In this document: piece after piece, positions 43,464-53,847 of the stretch
How positions within the stretch are numbered: position 1 is the stretch's first letter
Layout of the letters: every line of letters begins with the position of its first letter
Assembly: GCF_024347535.1 (NCBI RefSeq)
Contig: NZ_AP025497.1
Span: 2,170,001-2,234,000 of the forward strand
Length of the DNA stretch: 64,000 nucleotides
Direction: 5' to 3'
From: Vibrio kanaloae
GTDB lineage: Bacteria > Pseudomonadota > Gammaproteobacteria > Enterobacterales > Vibrionaceae
Translations under genes and position numbers: made by a program
Notes under the pieces: generated by a model
The model's input: only the letters and a program-made list of their open reading frames with translations
The model's database searches: none
What the model was told of the DNA's origin: nothing

Positions 43464-43604
43464 CAAGCTGAGGTTGTTAACGTGATGTTGGGGTAATCAC
43501 CATTTAACTATGAATAGAATTAAGTCATTGAATTTTAATAATTAGCATTGACTAAAAAGCATACTTTTTCCATATGGAAATTATATTTATAAATTAGGAA
43601 ACAG

Positions 43605-44549
43605 TTAGTGATGCAGTTCAACGCAAGTTTTGAGGTTTTTGTCCCAGTACGTCGGTGATCCAATATGATCTTTGATGAACTCAATTACAGCTGAAAGCTT
43701 CTTCGGCATATTCTTTCGGCTCGGATACACGGCATAAAATGGCATCAACTGACTCGCTCGCCATTCTGGTAATACTTGGATTAGCTTACCGGTTCGAAAC
43801 TCTTCTTTGACTAAGTAGGTTGCCAGATAAGCAACGCCCCACCCAGCTACCGCTGCGTCTCGTACAGCCTCGGCTAAATCTACCGAGTAATCACCAGCAA
43901 CTTTAACGCTAAGGTTCTCTTGTCCGTTATCAAAGGTCCACGATGTGTAATCTCGTTCTCGGCTGCGATAGATAAGACAGTTATGGTCAATCAAATCAGA
44001 AGGTGTATGAGGAGTCCCTGCCTTAATCAGATAATCAGGCGATGCTGCCACCACGAACTGACTGTCTGCTAGGCGCTGCGCAATGTAACCTTCTGGTAGG
44101 TCTTCATTGTTGGTAATCCAAAGGTCCAAACGCTCTTCAATCATGTCCACCTTGTAGTCGAACAAGTGCACCTCGATTCTCAGCTGAGGATAAAGCTGTC
44201 TGAGCTGATCAATCGCCGGAATGATGTGCAAGGTACCAAATGACTGCGACAACCCCACGCGCAATATTCCAGAGATATCCTCACGCTGGCTGTCCATATC
44301 CATTTGTGCTGCTTTTACCGTGTTAAACAGTTGCTCACAATGCTGATAGAACACCTCCCCCGCTTCGGTTAGCGTTAGGCTACGTGTGGTTCGTTGTACC
44401 AACTTGATGCCGATTGAGTCTTCAAGCAAAGCAACTTGCTTACTGATGTGAGACACGGAAACGTTCAAGCTTTTTGCAGCATTGGTAAAGCCTTCATACT
44501 TAATTAACGCATGGAATATCACCATTTGTGCAGCTCTATCTGTAAGCAC
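43605..44549 (-). CDS. LysR family transcriptional regulator
   Basis: The 314-residue regulator has the winged helix at FTNAAKSLNVSVSHISKQVALLED and a LysR effector domain (GILRVGLSQSFGTLHIIPAI onward). GTG 44549 has AAGG upstream at fitting distance; an ATG at 44525 is the alternative. No neighbouring target gene is evident; nupC and the transglycosylase flank it in the same direction. Confidence 0.9.
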   Translation of the reverse strand: MLTDRAAQMVIFHALIKYEGFTNAAKSLNVSVSHISKQVALLEDSIGIKLVQRTTRSLTLTEAGEVFYQHCEQLFNTVKAAQMDMDSQREDISGILRVGLSQSFGTLHIIPAIDQLRQLYPQLRIEVHLFDYKVDMIEERLDLWITNNEDLPEGYIAQRLADSQFVVAASPDYLIKAGTPHTPSDLIDHNCLIYRSRERDYTSWTFDNGQENLSVKVAGDYSVDLAEAVRDAAVAGWGVAYLATYLVKEEFRTGKLIQVLPEWRASQLMPFYAVYPSRKNMPKKLSAVIEFIKDHIGSPTYWDKNLKTCVELHH

Positions 44550-44584
44550 AAGGCCACCTTCTTAAATCTCTGAAATATAAAATC

Positions 44585-44606
44585 AAAAAGGACTCCGAAG
44601 AGTCCT
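44585..44606 (-). terminator. Terminator of the lytic transglycosylase gene
   Basis: On the minus strand AAAGGACTC pairs with GAGTCCTTT around a TTCG loop, followed by TTTTT-like sequence. Confidence 0.75.
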
Positions 44607-44678
44607 TTAGTTCGTTCTGCCTATGGTAGGCCAAATGCTATTCAAAGCGGCCTAGGGCTATTAACCAAATTAAGTCGA

Positions 44679-45677
44679 TTAATCAAACTTAATTCTGTCA
44701 GCTAGATGGCTTACTGCCAAAGCAAAGTAGTAAGAACGGTTCCACTTCATTAACACATTGTAGTTGTTGTAAATGAGGTACGAACGGCCCGCTTCGTCGT
44801 CCGGCATAATCAACCAAGCTTTAATGTCTTCATCAAGCGTTGGCAGTGGGCGATCGTCATAACGCTTAATACCGAGTTCAGACCACTCTTTTAAGTACTT
44901 CGCTTTGTCTTCAGTTCGGCCTTGAAAATCAATAGATACGGTTGACGGTACGTGAACCTGGCGGCCCCAAGTATACTTATCATCCCAACCGGATTGGCTG
45001 AGGTAATTGGCTGCCGAAGCAAACACATCTTCTTCAGTCCCCCAGATATCTTTCTTACCATCACCGTTGCCATCAGCGGCAAACGCTAAGAATGAGCTTG
45101 GCATAAACTGAGGCTGACCCATGGCACCAGCCCAGGAGCCTTTCATCTCTTTTGGTGCAATATGGCCTTGATCAAGAATCTTCAACGCCGCCATTGCTTC
45201 GCTACGGAAAAACGCTTCTCTGCGCCCTTCGTAAGCCATGGTCGTTAGAGCATCGATAACACTGTAATTACCCGTGAACTTACCAAAATTACTCTCAACG
45301 CCCCATAGCGCGACAATGAATCTCGGTTGAACACCATATTCATCACCAATGCGCTTTAACGCTGTGTAATGTTTCTTATAAAGTGATCTGGCTTGCTTCA
45401 CTTTCCAATCTGGTACGGCTCGTGGAATGTATTCATCCAGAGTCAGCTTCTTCTCAGGTTGGTTTTTGTCGGCTTTCACCGCTCTTGGCTTAAACGTTAC
45501 ACCATCAAAGGCTTCATCAATGATCGCTTCAGAAATGCCTTCTTCACGGCCTTGTTGCTTTAGTTTTTCTACATATTGTTCGAAGCTCAGTTCTTCGGCT
45601 TGTGCGGAACTTATGGTCAAGCTATTACCCAATAGTAATGCCGACACAACCAATATACTTTTCGAAAATTTACTCAA
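44679..45677 (-). CDS. MltB-family lytic murein transglycosylase
   Basis: The 332-residue periplasmic enzyme cleaves the MurNAc-GlcNAc bond to anhydro products. A signal peptide ends near SSAQA (residue 27); there is no lipobox, so it is soluble. The catalytic glutamate is in LWGVESNFGKF, and GAMGQPQFMPSS and DGNGDGKKDIWG (calcium-loop-like) follow. No C-terminal peptidoglycan-binding domain is seen. Confidence 0.93.
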   Translation of the reverse strand: MSKFSKSILVVSALLLGNSLTISSAQAEELSFEQYVEKLKQQGREEGISEAIIDEAFDGVTFKPRAVKADKNQPEKKLTLDEYIPRAVPDWKVKQARSLYKKHYTALKRIGDEYGVQPRFIVALWGVESNFGKFTGNYSVIDALTTMAYEGRREAFFRSEAMAALKILDQGHIAPKEMKGSWAGAMGQPQFMPSSFLAFAADGNGDGKKDIWGTEEDVFASAANYLSQSGWDDKYTWGRQVHVPSTVSIDFQGRTEDKAKYLKEWSELGIKRYDDRPLPTLDEDIKAWLIMPDDEAGRSYLIYNNYNVLMKWNRSYYFALAVSHLADRIKFD

Positions 45678-45707
45678 CGATCAGTCCTCCTTGAATTGAG
45701 GTGGCTA

Positions 45708-45998
45708 TCACTCTTCGTCTTGAACTTTTTGTTGAGCTTTACGCTCTTTATGACGTTCAAGTTCGTTAACTGGTGGGGGCGGAACTTGCAAAAAGAAACC
45801 ATCGGTATTCAGTGATTCTTTCACTTTTTCGATGTTCACTTGAGCCAGTTTACGGCCATCCATTTTAATTACCATTACAAAGCTAGGTTTACCAAACATT
45901 TGCATCAATGCGTCAGGAACTTGTGAAAAATCATCCTTCTTAGGGATATAAAGGTATGTTCCTTCTTTCTTTGAACTTTTATATATAGAACACAGCAT
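45708..45998 (-). CDS. ycgL: YcgL domain protein
   Basis: The 96-residue protein matches the YcgL family: [18 protein letters not shown] start, [12 protein letters not shown], and GFFLQVPPP near residue 70. The last 20 residues are charged and Gln-rich. It is divergent from minC, as in E. coli. Function not established. Confidence 0.92.
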   Translation of the reverse strand: MLCSIYKSSKKEGTYLYIPKKDDFSQVPDALMQMFGKPSFVMVIKMDGRKLAQVNIEKVKESLNTDGFFLQVPPPPVNELERHKERKAQQKVQDEE

Positions 45999-46219
45999 GA
46001 CAAACCTTTTTTAAATGTTTATGACTACAAAACTCTCACTTGCGAGAGCAATAGTTTATGTTAACGAAATATTGGGAACAAAACGTTCATTTGACAACAA
46101 GATTACTTGCTGTGCTTGGTTTGTGAATATAACATGATAAACCTAGTTTCAGGCAATGCCCTTTATTTTATTGATAAAGAAATTGTACCAATCCGCAATT
46201 GAGGTCCTGTAGTTTTTCG

Positions 46220-46882
46220 ATGTCTAGTAACCCAGATCTAAAAGGTAGTAGTTTCACGCTATCTGTTTTGCACTTATCCGATGATCAAGTCGAAAATGCA
46301 GTGTCTTTTCTTCAAGAGAAGGTAGACCAAGCACCCACTTTTTTCGCTGCTGCACCTGTTGTCATCAACATTAGTAAAGTGGTTGGCGATATCGATTTTG
46401 TGCAACTGAAAAATGGTATCTCTCAAGCGGGGATGATCCCAGTTGGTGTAGCAGGCTGTTCAGATAGGCGTACCCAAAACCTAGCGAAAGAAGCGGGTTT
46501 TGCAGTCATGACAGCCAGTAAGTCTCCATCTCAAGCACCAGCCGAAATGGCACCGATTAAAGTGGTGAGAACCCCTATTCGTTCAGGTCAGCAGGTTTAT
46601 GCTAAAGATAGTGACCTGTTAATACTCAATCATGTAAGTGCAGGCGCCGAAGTCATAGCCGATGGCAGTATTCATATTCATGGCACGCTACGCGGTCGCG
46701 CGATTGCAGGAGCCAGTGGCCAAACTGAAGCAAAAATAATTTGTAATGATTTACAAGCCGAGTTGGTTTCCATTGCTGGAAATTACTGGCTCAGCGATCA
46801 AATTGAAAGCGAGTACTGGCAGAAAAAAACCATGTTCAGTATGGCAAACGATGTATTACACGTTGATGTCCTCGCAATATAA
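46220..46882 (+). CDS. minC: Septum site-determining protein MinC
   Basis: This 220-residue inhibitor of FtsZ polymerisation has an N-terminal inhibitory domain and a C-terminal beta-helix that binds MinD ([21 protein letters not shown], then [20 protein letters not shown]). ATG 46220 ([12 protein letters not shown]) fits the family; a TTG frame start at 46199 does not. First gene of minCDE. Confidence 0.95.
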   Translation: MSSNPDLKGSSFTLSVLHLSDDQVENAVSFLQEKVDQAPTFFAAAPVVINISKVVGDIDFVQLKNGISQAGMIPVGVAGCSDRRTQNLAKEAGFAVMTASKSPSQAPAEMAPIKVVRTPIRSGQQVYAKDSDLLILNHVSAGAEVIADGSIHIHGTLRGRAIAGASGQTEAKIICNDLQAELVSIAGNYWLSDQIESEYWQKKTMFSMANDVLHVDVLAI

Positions 46883-46903
46883 AAGAAATAAAAGGAAAAA
46901 AGA

Positions 46904-47716
46904 ATGGCACGCATTATCGTTGTAACGTCAGGTAAAGGCGGGGTAGGCAAAACGACCTCCAGTGCAGCTATAGCCTCAGGCCTGGCTTTAAAAGGAAAAA
47001 AAACCGCAGTTATCGACTTTGATATCGGCCTGCGTAACCTAGATTTAATTATGGGTTGTGAGCGTCGTGTTGTGTACGATTTCGTCAACGTTATCAATGG
47101 TGAAGCAACGCTAAATCAAGCGATGATCAAAGATAAACGCACAGACAACTTGTTCATTCTTCCTGCTTCTCAAACTCGCGATAAAGATGCACTCACTAAA
47201 GACGGTGTTCGCCGTATATTTGATGAACTTGATGAAATGGGCTTTGATTTCATCATCTGTGACTCTCCAGCAGGTATCGAGCAAGGCGCTCTGATGGCGC
47301 TGTACTTTGCTGATGAAGCGATTGTAACCACTAACCCTGAAGTCTCTTCTGTCCGTGACTCAGACCGCATTCTCGGGATTCTGGATTCTAAATCTCGCCG
47401 TTCAGAAGACGGCTTAGAGCCAGTCAAAACCCACCTTTTACTCACTCGCTACAACCCTGCTCGTGTTACTCAAGGAGAAATGCTGGGCGTGGAAGATGTA
47501 GAAGAAATCCTACACATCTCTCTACTGGGGGTGATTCCAGAGAGCCAAGCGGTACTGAACGCATCGAACAAAGGTGTTCCAGTTATCTTTGATGAAGCAA
47601 CCGATGCTGGTATGGCTTACAATGATACTGTAGAACGCCTGCTGGGTAGCCAAGTTGACTTCCGTTTCTTAACGGAGCAGAAGAAAGGCATCTTCAAACG
47701 ACTATTCGGAGGCTAA
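46904..47716 (+). CDS. minD: Septum site-determining ATPase MinD
   Basis: The 270-residue ATPase has the deviant Walker A SGKGGVGKTT near residues 9-18, DFDIGLRNLD, and the C-terminal amphipathic membrane helix GIFKRLFGG. It recruits MinC to the membrane and oscillates with MinE. GGAAAA and AGGAAA precede its ATG. Confidence 0.98.
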   Translation: MARIIVVTSGKGGVGKTTSSAAIASGLALKGKKTAVIDFDIGLRNLDLIMGCERRVVYDFVNVINGEATLNQAMIKDKRTDNLFILPASQTRDKDALTKDGVRRIFDELDEMGFDFIICDSPAGIEQGALMALYFADEAIVTTNPEVSSVRDSDRILGILDSKSRRSEDGLEPVKTHLLLTRYNPARVTQGEMLGVEDVEEILHISLLGVIPESQAVLNASNKGVPVIFDEATDAGMAYNDTVERLLGSQVDFRFLTEQKKGIFKRLFGG

Positions 47717-47722
47717 CACGCA

Positions 47723-47986
47723 ATGTCACTATTAGAGTTTTTTAGACCACAGAAAAAGACAACCGCAAACCTAGCCAAAGAGCGTTTGCAGATCATTGTT
47801 GCTGAACGACGCAGCCATGACGATCCAGCACCATCATATTTACCAGAGCTAAAAGAAGATATTCTTAAGGTTATCGCTAAATATGTTGAAGTCGATCCAT
47901 CAATGGTTGATCTAACTTTTGAACACAAAGATGACGACATCTCAGTGCTAGAGCTGAATGTTAAGCTTCCAGAAGAAGATCGATAA
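47723..47986 (+). CDS. minE: Cell division topological specificity factor MinE
   Basis: The 87-residue protein has the N-terminal anti-MinCD segment ([20 protein letters not shown]) and the dimerising topological-specificity domain after residue 35. It begins six bases after minD; GGAGG lies inside the minD end and serves as its ribosome site. Confidence 0.97.
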   Translation: MSLLEFFRPQKKTTANLAKERLQIIVAERRSHDDPAPSYLPELKEDILKVIAKYVEVDPSMVDLTFEHKDDDISVLELNVKLPEEDR

Positions 47987-48036
47987 CCTTTCTGAATCAG
48001 ATCGGCAAATAATACGCTTACTTATATTGATGAATA

Positions 48037-48065
48037 AAAAAGAGAGCCTAGGCTCTCTTTTTTGT
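48037..48065. terminator. Bidirectional terminator between minE and rnd
   Basis: AAAAGAGAGC / GCTCTCTTTT around CTAG, with A- and T-runs on both sides. Confidence 0.88.
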
Positions 48066-48113
48066 GGCTGCAGTTTATAGCTGTAACTAAGTTCGATTTA
48101 TGACAGCAAGCGG

Positions 48114-49232
48114 TTATTTGATCGCTTTACTCAGCTTTTCGCCAACTACTTCTAAACGCCAGCCTTGCATCACATCAGGCAGCTTCTCTGGGTTACGATC
48201 GTGCTTCCACACCCAGCTTAACACTTGGTTAAGTTGCTTTTTAGATGCCAAAAATTCTGTAGCCAAACCACTGTGTTGTGATGCGGTTTTCACTTCATCC
48301 TTCAACACTTTGAAGATTTGTTTGTAACCTGGGTAATCCATTAGACGTTCTACTGGTGCTGGATATTCTTCTTCTGGCGTGTGTTCAGCCAACTTAACGA
48401 TTGAGCTAATCTTTGCGCCATGACGGCGTACAGAGCGGTAATCAAAACCTTCTTGCTCCATGTGCTTAGGATCTTTCATCGCGAATCGCGCCACTGCCCA
48501 TAAATCTTGTTCTTTGAAAACAAAGTTCAACGCTAAATCACGCTTAATCGCTTCTTTTAAACGCCAAGTGGCTAACGGTCTCAAAATCGCTAGCTGTTGA
48601 GGTTTAAGCTGCCACGCACCTTTAATATCAAGGTAGGCAGTGTCTGGGTTTACTTTACGGATGCGCTTGGCAACTTGTAAGTCAGACTCTTGTTGAGCCG
48701 CTTCCCACCAGCCAGCTTCCATCACTTTTTCTAGAAGCTTATTGTACATTGGCATTAAGTAATGCACGTCTGCCGCTGCGTAATCCAATTGCTTTTGAGA
48801 AAGCGGACGCGCCAGCCAGTCTGTGCGAGATTCACTCTTATCGAGATCAACACCGACAAACTCTGAAACCAGAGCTGCAAAGCCCGTTGATAAACCATGA
48901 CCTAAGAAAGCCGCCATGATCTGCGTATCAACCATTGGGGTTGGTGTACAACCAAATGCATTTTGGAACACTTCCAAATCTTCACCACAAGCATGCAGCA
49001 CTTTCAGAACAGAAGCGTCTTTCAACAATCCAACAAATGGTGTCATTTCACCAAGAGCAATAGGGTCAATCAGTGACAGCGTTTCACCATCAAATAACTG
49101 AATCAAGCCTAATTGAGGGTAATAGGTTCTTGTACGAACAAACTCCGTATCAAGCATAACGACATCGGCTTGACGTGCTTGTTGGCAAACTCGCTCAAGG
49201 TCTTTCAATTGGGTAATGATTTGATAATCCAC
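48114..49232 (-). CDS. rnd: Ribonuclease D
   Basis: The 372-residue 3'-5' exonuclease trims tRNA precursors. DEDD motifs are LDTEFVRTRTYYPQLGLIQL, VLHACGEDLEVF, MVDTQIMAAFLG and the YAAADVHYLMP tyrosine-aspartate; two HRDC domains follow. I prefer GTG 49232 because GAGAG lies five bases upstream and MDYQIIT fits the E. coli start; another GTG at 49244 is possible. fadD lies upstream in the same direction. Confidence 0.94.
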   Translation of the reverse strand: MDYQIITQLKDLERVCQQARQADVVMLDTEFVRTRTYYPQLGLIQLFDGETLSLIDPIALGEMTPFVGLLKDASVLKVLHACGEDLEVFQNAFGCTPTPMVDTQIMAAFLGHGLSTGFAALVSEFVGVDLDKSESRTDWLARPLSQKQLDYAAADVHYLMPMYNKLLEKVMEAGWWEAAQQESDLQVAKRIRKVNPDTAYLDIKGAWQLKPQQLAILRPLATWRLKEAIKRDLALNFVFKEQDLWAVARFAMKDPKHMEQEGFDYRSVRRHGAKISSIVKLAEHTPEEEYPAPVERLMDYPGYKQIFKVLKDEVKTASQHSGLATEFLASKKQLNQVLSWVWKHDRNPEKLPDVMQGWRLEVVGEKLSKAIK

Positions 49233-49273
49233 AAAAACTCTCACAGGTTTCTATTTGATCGCCGGACACAAAA

Positions 49274-49296
49274 ATGCCGACATTAACTGTCGGCAT
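49274..49296 (-). terminator. Terminator of fadD
   Basis: ATGCCGACA / TGTCGGCAT hairpin is followed on the minus strand by TTTTTG. Confidence 0.75.
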
Positions 49297-49375
49297 TCTA
49301 ACACCATTTTTCAGCGCTCGCTTAGATTAAGCGCCTCAGTGGTTATGGTGCAGTACTTTCTCGTAAACGGACTAA

Positions 49376-51070
49376 TTATTCGCTAGCGCGTTTCGCAAGT
49401 TCTGCATCGTTCTCTTCACGCAGTACGCGGCGTAAGATCTTACCTACGTTAGTCTTTGGCAGGTCTTCTCTGAACTCGACCAATTTAGGGATCTTGTAAC
49501 CCGTTAGGTGTTCACGACAGTGCGCGATAATATCTTCTTTGGTCAGGCTAGGGTCACGCTTAACAACGTAGATCTTAACCAGCTCACCGGACACTTCGTG
49601 AGGTTGACCGATAGCTGCCACTTCCAGCACTTTGCCATGCAGAGCCACGACGTCTTCAATCTCATTCGGGTAAACGTTAAAGCCAGACACCAGAATCATG
49701 TCTTTCTTACGGTCAACAATGTGCAGCAAACCTTCGTCATCGAACTTAACGATGTCACCCGTAGACAACCAACCGTCTTGGTCGATGACTTCTTTGGTCG
49801 CTTCTGGGCGCTGCCAGTAGCCTTGCATCACTTGAGGGCCACGAACCTGCAACTCACCTACTTGGTCATTGGCTACAACTTTACTTTCATCATCAACAAT
49901 ACGTACTTCTGTCGACGGTACTGGTAGGCCAATTGCACCGGTGTAATCTTTTAGGTCATATGGATTACCAGTAACTAGCGGAGCACATTCGGTTAAACCA
50001 TAACCTTCCAGCAAGTGAATACCTGTCACTTTCTTCCATTTCTCAGCAACAGAGCGCTGAACCGCCATGCCACCACCAACAGATAGACGTAGATTACTGA
50101 AATCTAACTCGTGGAAATCTTCATTATTTACTAGTGCATTGAACAGTGTATTGACACCTGTGATTGCGGTAAATGGAACCTTTTGCAGCTCTTTGATGAA
50201 TCCAGGAATATCACGAGGGTTAGTGACCAAAAGATTGCGACCACCCATCTCAACAAACAGCAAGCAGTTCACGGTAAGAGCAAACACATGGTAAAGCGGA
50301 AGTGCCGTTACGACCAACTCACGACCTTCTTGCAATACAGGGCCGTATGCGCCTTTTGCTTGAAGTACGTTCGCGATCATATTGCGGTGCGTTAAAATGG
50401 CGCCCTTTGCTACGCCAGTTGTACCACCTGTGTACTGAAGGAATGCAATGTCATCGCCAGCCATGAAAGGCTTCACATACTGAAGACGGCGACCTTTATG
50501 TAGTGCTTTTCTAAAGGAGATAGCCCCCGGTAGATCGTACTTAGGCACCATGCCTTTTACGTATTTCACTACGAAGTCGACAATCGTACCTTTCGCGCGT
50601 GGCAACATTTGCCCTAAACTGGTGAGTACAACGTGTTTAACTGGCGTGTTATCAACGACTTTCTCTAGCGTGCTCGCAAAATTTGAAACGATAACAATCG
50701 CCTTTGCACCAGAATCGTTCAGTTGATGTTCAAGCTCACGGGGTGTGTACAGTGGATTGACGTTCACAGCAATCATACCAGCACGCAGTACACCAAAAAG
50801 TGCAATTGGGTATTGCAACAGATTAGGCATCATCAATGCAACACGATCGCCTTTCTTCAGTTTTAGATCATTCTGTAAATAAGCGGCAAAAGCACGGCTG
50901 CGCTCTTCAAGCTTACGGAATGTCATTATCGATCCCATGTTTTCGAATGCAGGTTGGTCCGCGAACTTTTGTACCGACTGTTCAAACATTTCTACAAGAG
51001 ATTGGTACTGATCTGGGTTGATCGTCTCTGGTACGCCACTTGGATAACGTGAAAGCCAAGGTTTATCCAC
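49376..51070 (-). CDS. fadD: Long-chain fatty acid-CoA ligase
   Basis: The 564-residue adenylate-forming enzyme activates exogenous fatty acids. The AMP-binding signature is [18 protein letters not shown], the FadD block is [15 protein letters not shown], and the C-terminal catalytic lysine is in [13 protein letters not shown] start with GAGGAG upstream. It follows the tsaB-slp-fadD-rnd order of E. coli, with an extra hydrolase inserted upstream. Confidence 0.96.
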   Translation of the reverse strand: MDKPWLSRYPSGVPETINPDQYQSLVEMFEQSVQKFADQPAFENMGSIMTFRKLEERSRAFAAYLQNDLKLKKGDRVALMMPNLLQYPIALFGVLRAGMIAVNVNPLYTPRELEHQLNDSGAKAIVIVSNFASTLEKVVDNTPVKHVVLTSLGQMLPRAKGTIVDFVVKYVKGMVPKYDLPGAISFRKALHKGRRLQYVKPFMAGDDIAFLQYTGGTTGVAKGAILTHRNMIANVLQAKGAYGPVLQEGRELVVTALPLYHVFALTVNCLLFVEMGGRNLLVTNPRDIPGFIKELQKVPFTAITGVNTLFNALVNNEDFHELDFSNLRLSVGGGMAVQRSVAEKWKKVTGIHLLEGYGLTECAPLVTGNPYDLKDYTGAIGLPVPSTEVRIVDDESKVVANDQVGELQVRGPQVMQGYWQRPEATKEVIDQDGWLSTGDIVKFDDEGLLHIVDRKKDMILVSGFNVYPNEIEDVVALHGKVLEVAAIGQPHEVSGELVKIYVVKRDPSLTKEDIIAHCREHLTGYKIPKLVEFREDLPKTNVGKILRRVLREENDAELAKRASE

Positions 51071-51175
51071 GATGTTACTCCTCGTTTATCAGCTGACGAC
51101 TGCTCGCCGCTATTTATCATAGCAGTATTACAGCACAGCTTTAGAGCATGAGCACTAAAAGGCTCAAACACTTGT

Positions 51176-52042
51176 TTAAATTTTGTTAACTACACCAAGA
51201 ATTAGTTCTGAAACTAGCTCTGGGCTCTCTAAATGACAATGATGTCCGCCAGGAATCGTCTCTACATTCAGAGAATTATGGGCTGATTTGTAGCGATTGT
51301 GCCGCAAATGTCGAAATCCATCATTCCCTAAAATTATTAATTGAGGGCATTCAATAGCCGCCATAATCGCTTCGGTATGCGCCTGTGACATACGATACAA
51401 CGAGTCACATTTAAGCTTTGGGTCGCATCGCCATTGCCAGGCGTTTTCTAGTTCAGCAGTACCTTGATTAACAATTCCTCGCTCAACAATAGGAGCGATT
51501 AATTCAGCATTGATTTGATTGGCGTGAGCTCTCAGTTTAATAGCGTCCTCAAGGCTTGCTAGAGGACGTGAAGGCTTTCTTCGCTGTCGAAGACGACTGA
51601 GTACCCCATCTCTCAAGCGAGCGACCGTTTCTTGGGGAGCTTCTGAAAGAGGTCCGTGACCTTCAATTTGAATTAATCCTGACACCTTTTCAGGAAAGGC
51701 GGCACTATAGCAACTTGCGATCAATGCACCAAGTGAATGTCCTACTAACACCAGTCTGTTTGGCGATAATTTCATCGCCAACTGGTGCAAATCATCGATA
51801 TAGTCGTGAAACGGATAATAACTGCCCGTCTTATGCGACGAAAAGCCATGACCAAAGAGATCAATCGCAACTAGGTGTAAGTGTTGTGCTCGCTTTTCTA
51901 ACGTATCTATCACTGAGTTAAAGCTTGCAGAATTATCCAGCCAACCATGAATAAAAACGACCGTCATTGCGGTCGTTTGGGGGTTGCCAATCTGTTGTGT
52001 AGCAAGCGTCCCGCTCGCAAGGGAATATGACTTTTCAATCAT
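51176..52042 (-). CDS. Alpha/beta hydrolase
   Basis: The 288-residue hydrolase has the oxyanion-side VVFIHGWLDNS, the nucleophile elbow GHSLG (serine near residue 106) and a late histidine in GGHHCHLE. It resembles serum-deprivation / SERHL-type hydrolases. Lying between slp and fadD it might act on lipids or esters, but the substrate is unknown. Confidence 0.88.
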   Translation of the reverse strand: MIEKSYSLASGTLATQQIGNPQTTAMTVVFIHGWLDNSASFNSVIDTLEKRAQHLHLVAIDLFGHGFSSHKTGSYYPFHDYIDDLHQLAMKLSPNRLVLVGHSLGALIASCYSAAFPEKVSGLIQIEGHGPLSEAPQETVARLRDGVLSRLRQRRKPSRPLASLEDAIKLRAHANQINAELIAPIVERGIVNQGTAELENAWQWRCDPKLKCDSLYRMSQAHTEAIMAAIECPQLIILGNDGFRHLRHNRYKSAHNSLNVETIPGGHHCHLESPELVSELILGVVNKI

Positions 52043-52089
52043 TGATTGTATGTTGTCCCTATGGTTGAGTTTGTCGAATGAAGACTCGA

Positions 52090-52650
52090 CTATTCCACAT
52101 CTTGAATCACACGCCCGTGCTGAGGCATGGTCTGAAAGCTACGGCAATGTATACTGCGACAAGAATAATACGTTGGCGCAAAGTCGTTGATCACGACTCG
52201 CTCTGTGATTTTCCACAGTCGTTGGTTATATACATTCATCACTGGAAAGGTGTAAGGGTAATCACCAATAATACCATCTTCCGTGCCATTTGATGTTCCC
52301 ACTAAGGTCACTAAACGGCCTTCCGCAAAACTCAATGGCTCAACATAACCATCGATGTAAGCAACAAAACGTCCTTTCGGCTCAGCATCAATATCAGGCT
52401 TACCGCTACTAGAGATCGGCATATTAACCACTTCAACTCGAGTCTTGTCTTGTAGGTTAGTTACTTTAGCAATCACACCACCTAAACGAACATCACCGGC
52501 GTCTGGTACTGTGTTAATCCACTCTTGGTAATCGGTCACCACTTGTTCGGAGTTTGCATTCAGTTCTTCAGGTAGGGATGAGCACCCCATCACCATCAAA
52601 GAGAAAGCAACAAGGAAAAATAAGCGAGGGTTAGACATGAGAGAAAACAT
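52090..52650 (-). CDS. Slp family outer membrane lipoprotein
   Basis: The 186-residue product has a lipoprotein signal with lipobox VMGC (Cys near 23). The Slp core is visible as SGKPDIDAEPKGRFVAYIDGYV and FAEGRLVTLVGTSNGTEDG, IGDYPYTFPVMNV. The ATG at 52650 has AAGGA eight bases upstream, so I keep it over an ATG four codons later. It is the YeaY position next to tsaB. Confidence 0.92.
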   Translation of the reverse strand: MFSLMSNPRLFFLVAFSLMVMGCSSLPEELNANSEQVVTDYQEWINTVPDAGDVRLGGVIAKVTNLQDKTRVEVVNMPISSSGKPDIDAEPKGRFVAYIDGYVEPLSFAEGRLVTLVGTSNGTEDGIIGDYPYTFPVMNVYNQRLWKITERVVINDFAPTYYSCRSIHCRSFQTMPQHGRVIQDVE

Positions 52651-52689
52651 AATGCTGGTCCTTAGAACAGGAGAAATGAAAGCACAAAG

Positions 52690-52995
52690 CTATATATAAA
52701 TGTCGACCCCAATAAGCTTCGCAAGTTCCTCTTTTTTAGCTTGATTCATCACATCCATATACTCCTCCATCGCACGACGTCCACGCCCTTCTGGAAGATC
52801 ATATTGAACCTGAGCTTTGTGAATCTCAGATTCTTTGACTTGGCGAATGGAATGCGAGACAGCATTCGCAACCTTAGTTGGCTGACCAACGGAGGTTTTT
52901 GCATCGCCTTTTTTTACCTCGTTCTTTTTATTGGTTCGATTGGTTTTGGATGTATTGCCTATCGAAGAAGGAGGTAAGCCGTTTAGTGAAACCAT
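52690..52995 (-). CDS. Hypothetical protein, 101 residues
   Basis: I do not recognise a family. The N-terminal half is Lys/Asn/Thr/Gly-rich and likely disordered (TSKTNRTNKKNEVKKGDAK). The second half is helical and charged (RRAMEEYMDVMNQAKKEELAK) and ends IGVDIYI. No signal peptide or membrane segment. It lies between tsaB and slp in the same direction. Confidence 0.7.
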   Translation of the reverse strand: MVSLNGLPPSSIGNTSKTNRTNKKNEVKKGDAKTSVGQPTKVANAVSHSIRQVKESEIHKAQVQYDLPEGRGRRAMEEYMDVMNQAKKEELAKLIGVDIYI

Positions 52996-53046
52996 GCTTG
53001 AAGAGTTTTATACCTGACTTTAGTGATTTTACTTATGAGTTTATCA

Positions 53047-53074
53047 TGGCTCTACAAGATAAGTTGCAGAGCCA
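53047..53074 (-). other. Hairpin between tsaB and the unknown gene
   Basis: TGGCTCT and AGAGCCA pair around a short inner stem. There is no T-run on the minus strand, so it may be an intercistronic stabiliser. Confidence 0.35.
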
Positions 53075-53086
53075 AACAGTACCTAT

Positions 53087-53788
53087 TTACTCACGACCTG
53101 GCAGCTTTTTCCACGTCACTTTATCACGAAGATAAACAGGCTCAGACTCTTCTGCTGCAACCGCTTTACCTTCTGCATAAGCAAATTGAGCAAGGAACGC
53201 CATATCTTGCGCTTCTGGGAACAGAACCTCACACTCTTTAATGTTGATCGCCAGTGTATCCATGTGTTCTGCGTACGCTTCCCAACCGGTGCCTACTTTT
53301 GCCCATGTCTCAGAATCCACCTCAAGCTGCGCTGCCAATTCGTTTGGAGGTGTGACACATTCAGCATCAACTGCAGTCCAACGACCGTCTTGTTCACGGC
53401 TATAACGAGCCCAGTACACTTCACTCATACGCGCATCAATCGCTGTTGCTACGTGAGTTTCACCAAACTTACGGTAGCTGCCTTGCGCCATCGCTGCCAG
53501 TGTAGAGACACCGATCATTGGTAAATCCGCACCAAAAGCTAAGCCTTGAGCAATACCAATACCAATACGTACACCCGTGAAACTGCCCGGGCCTTGGCCA
53601 AACGCGATTGCGTCGATATCGGTTAAAGCGACATTCGCTTCTTTCAGTACTTCATCAACCATAGGTAGAATTTTTTTCGTATGGTCTCGAGGAGCCTCTT
53701 CGCTACGTGCGAACACCTGGTCACCCATTACTAGTGCAACTGAACAGTTTTCAGTTGCGGTATCTACTGCAAGAATTTTCGCGCTCAT
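53087..53788 (-). CDS. tsaB: tRNA threonylcarbamoyladenosine synthesis protein TsaB
   Basis: The 233-residue ASKHA-fold protein is a partner of TsaD in t6A synthesis. The N-terminal phosphate-1 motif is [14 protein letters not shown], and [14 protein letters not shown] and [10 protein letters not shown] are family blocks. It lies next to yoaA as in E. coli. Confidence 0.95.
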   Translation of the reverse strand: MSAKILAVDTATENCSVALVMGDQVFARSEEAPRDHTKKILPMVDEVLKEANVALTDIDAIAFGQGPGSFTGVRIGIGIAQGLAFGADLPMIGVSTLAAMAQGSYRKFGETHVATAIDARMSEVYWARYSREQDGRWTAVDAECVTPPNELAAQLEVDSETWAKVGTGWEAYAEHMDTLAINIKECEVLFPEAQDMAFLAQFAYAEGKAVAAEESEPVYLRDKVTWKKLPGRE

Positions 53789-53847
53789 TCGTGTCTCAAA
53801 TATTCGTTATCTAATCTAAAAATAGTGGCTAAGCTCAACAATGCCAG

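Noticed and set aside
51071..51175. FadR site upstream of fadD
   Set aside because: AGCTGACGACTGCTC shares only scattered bases with the consensus.
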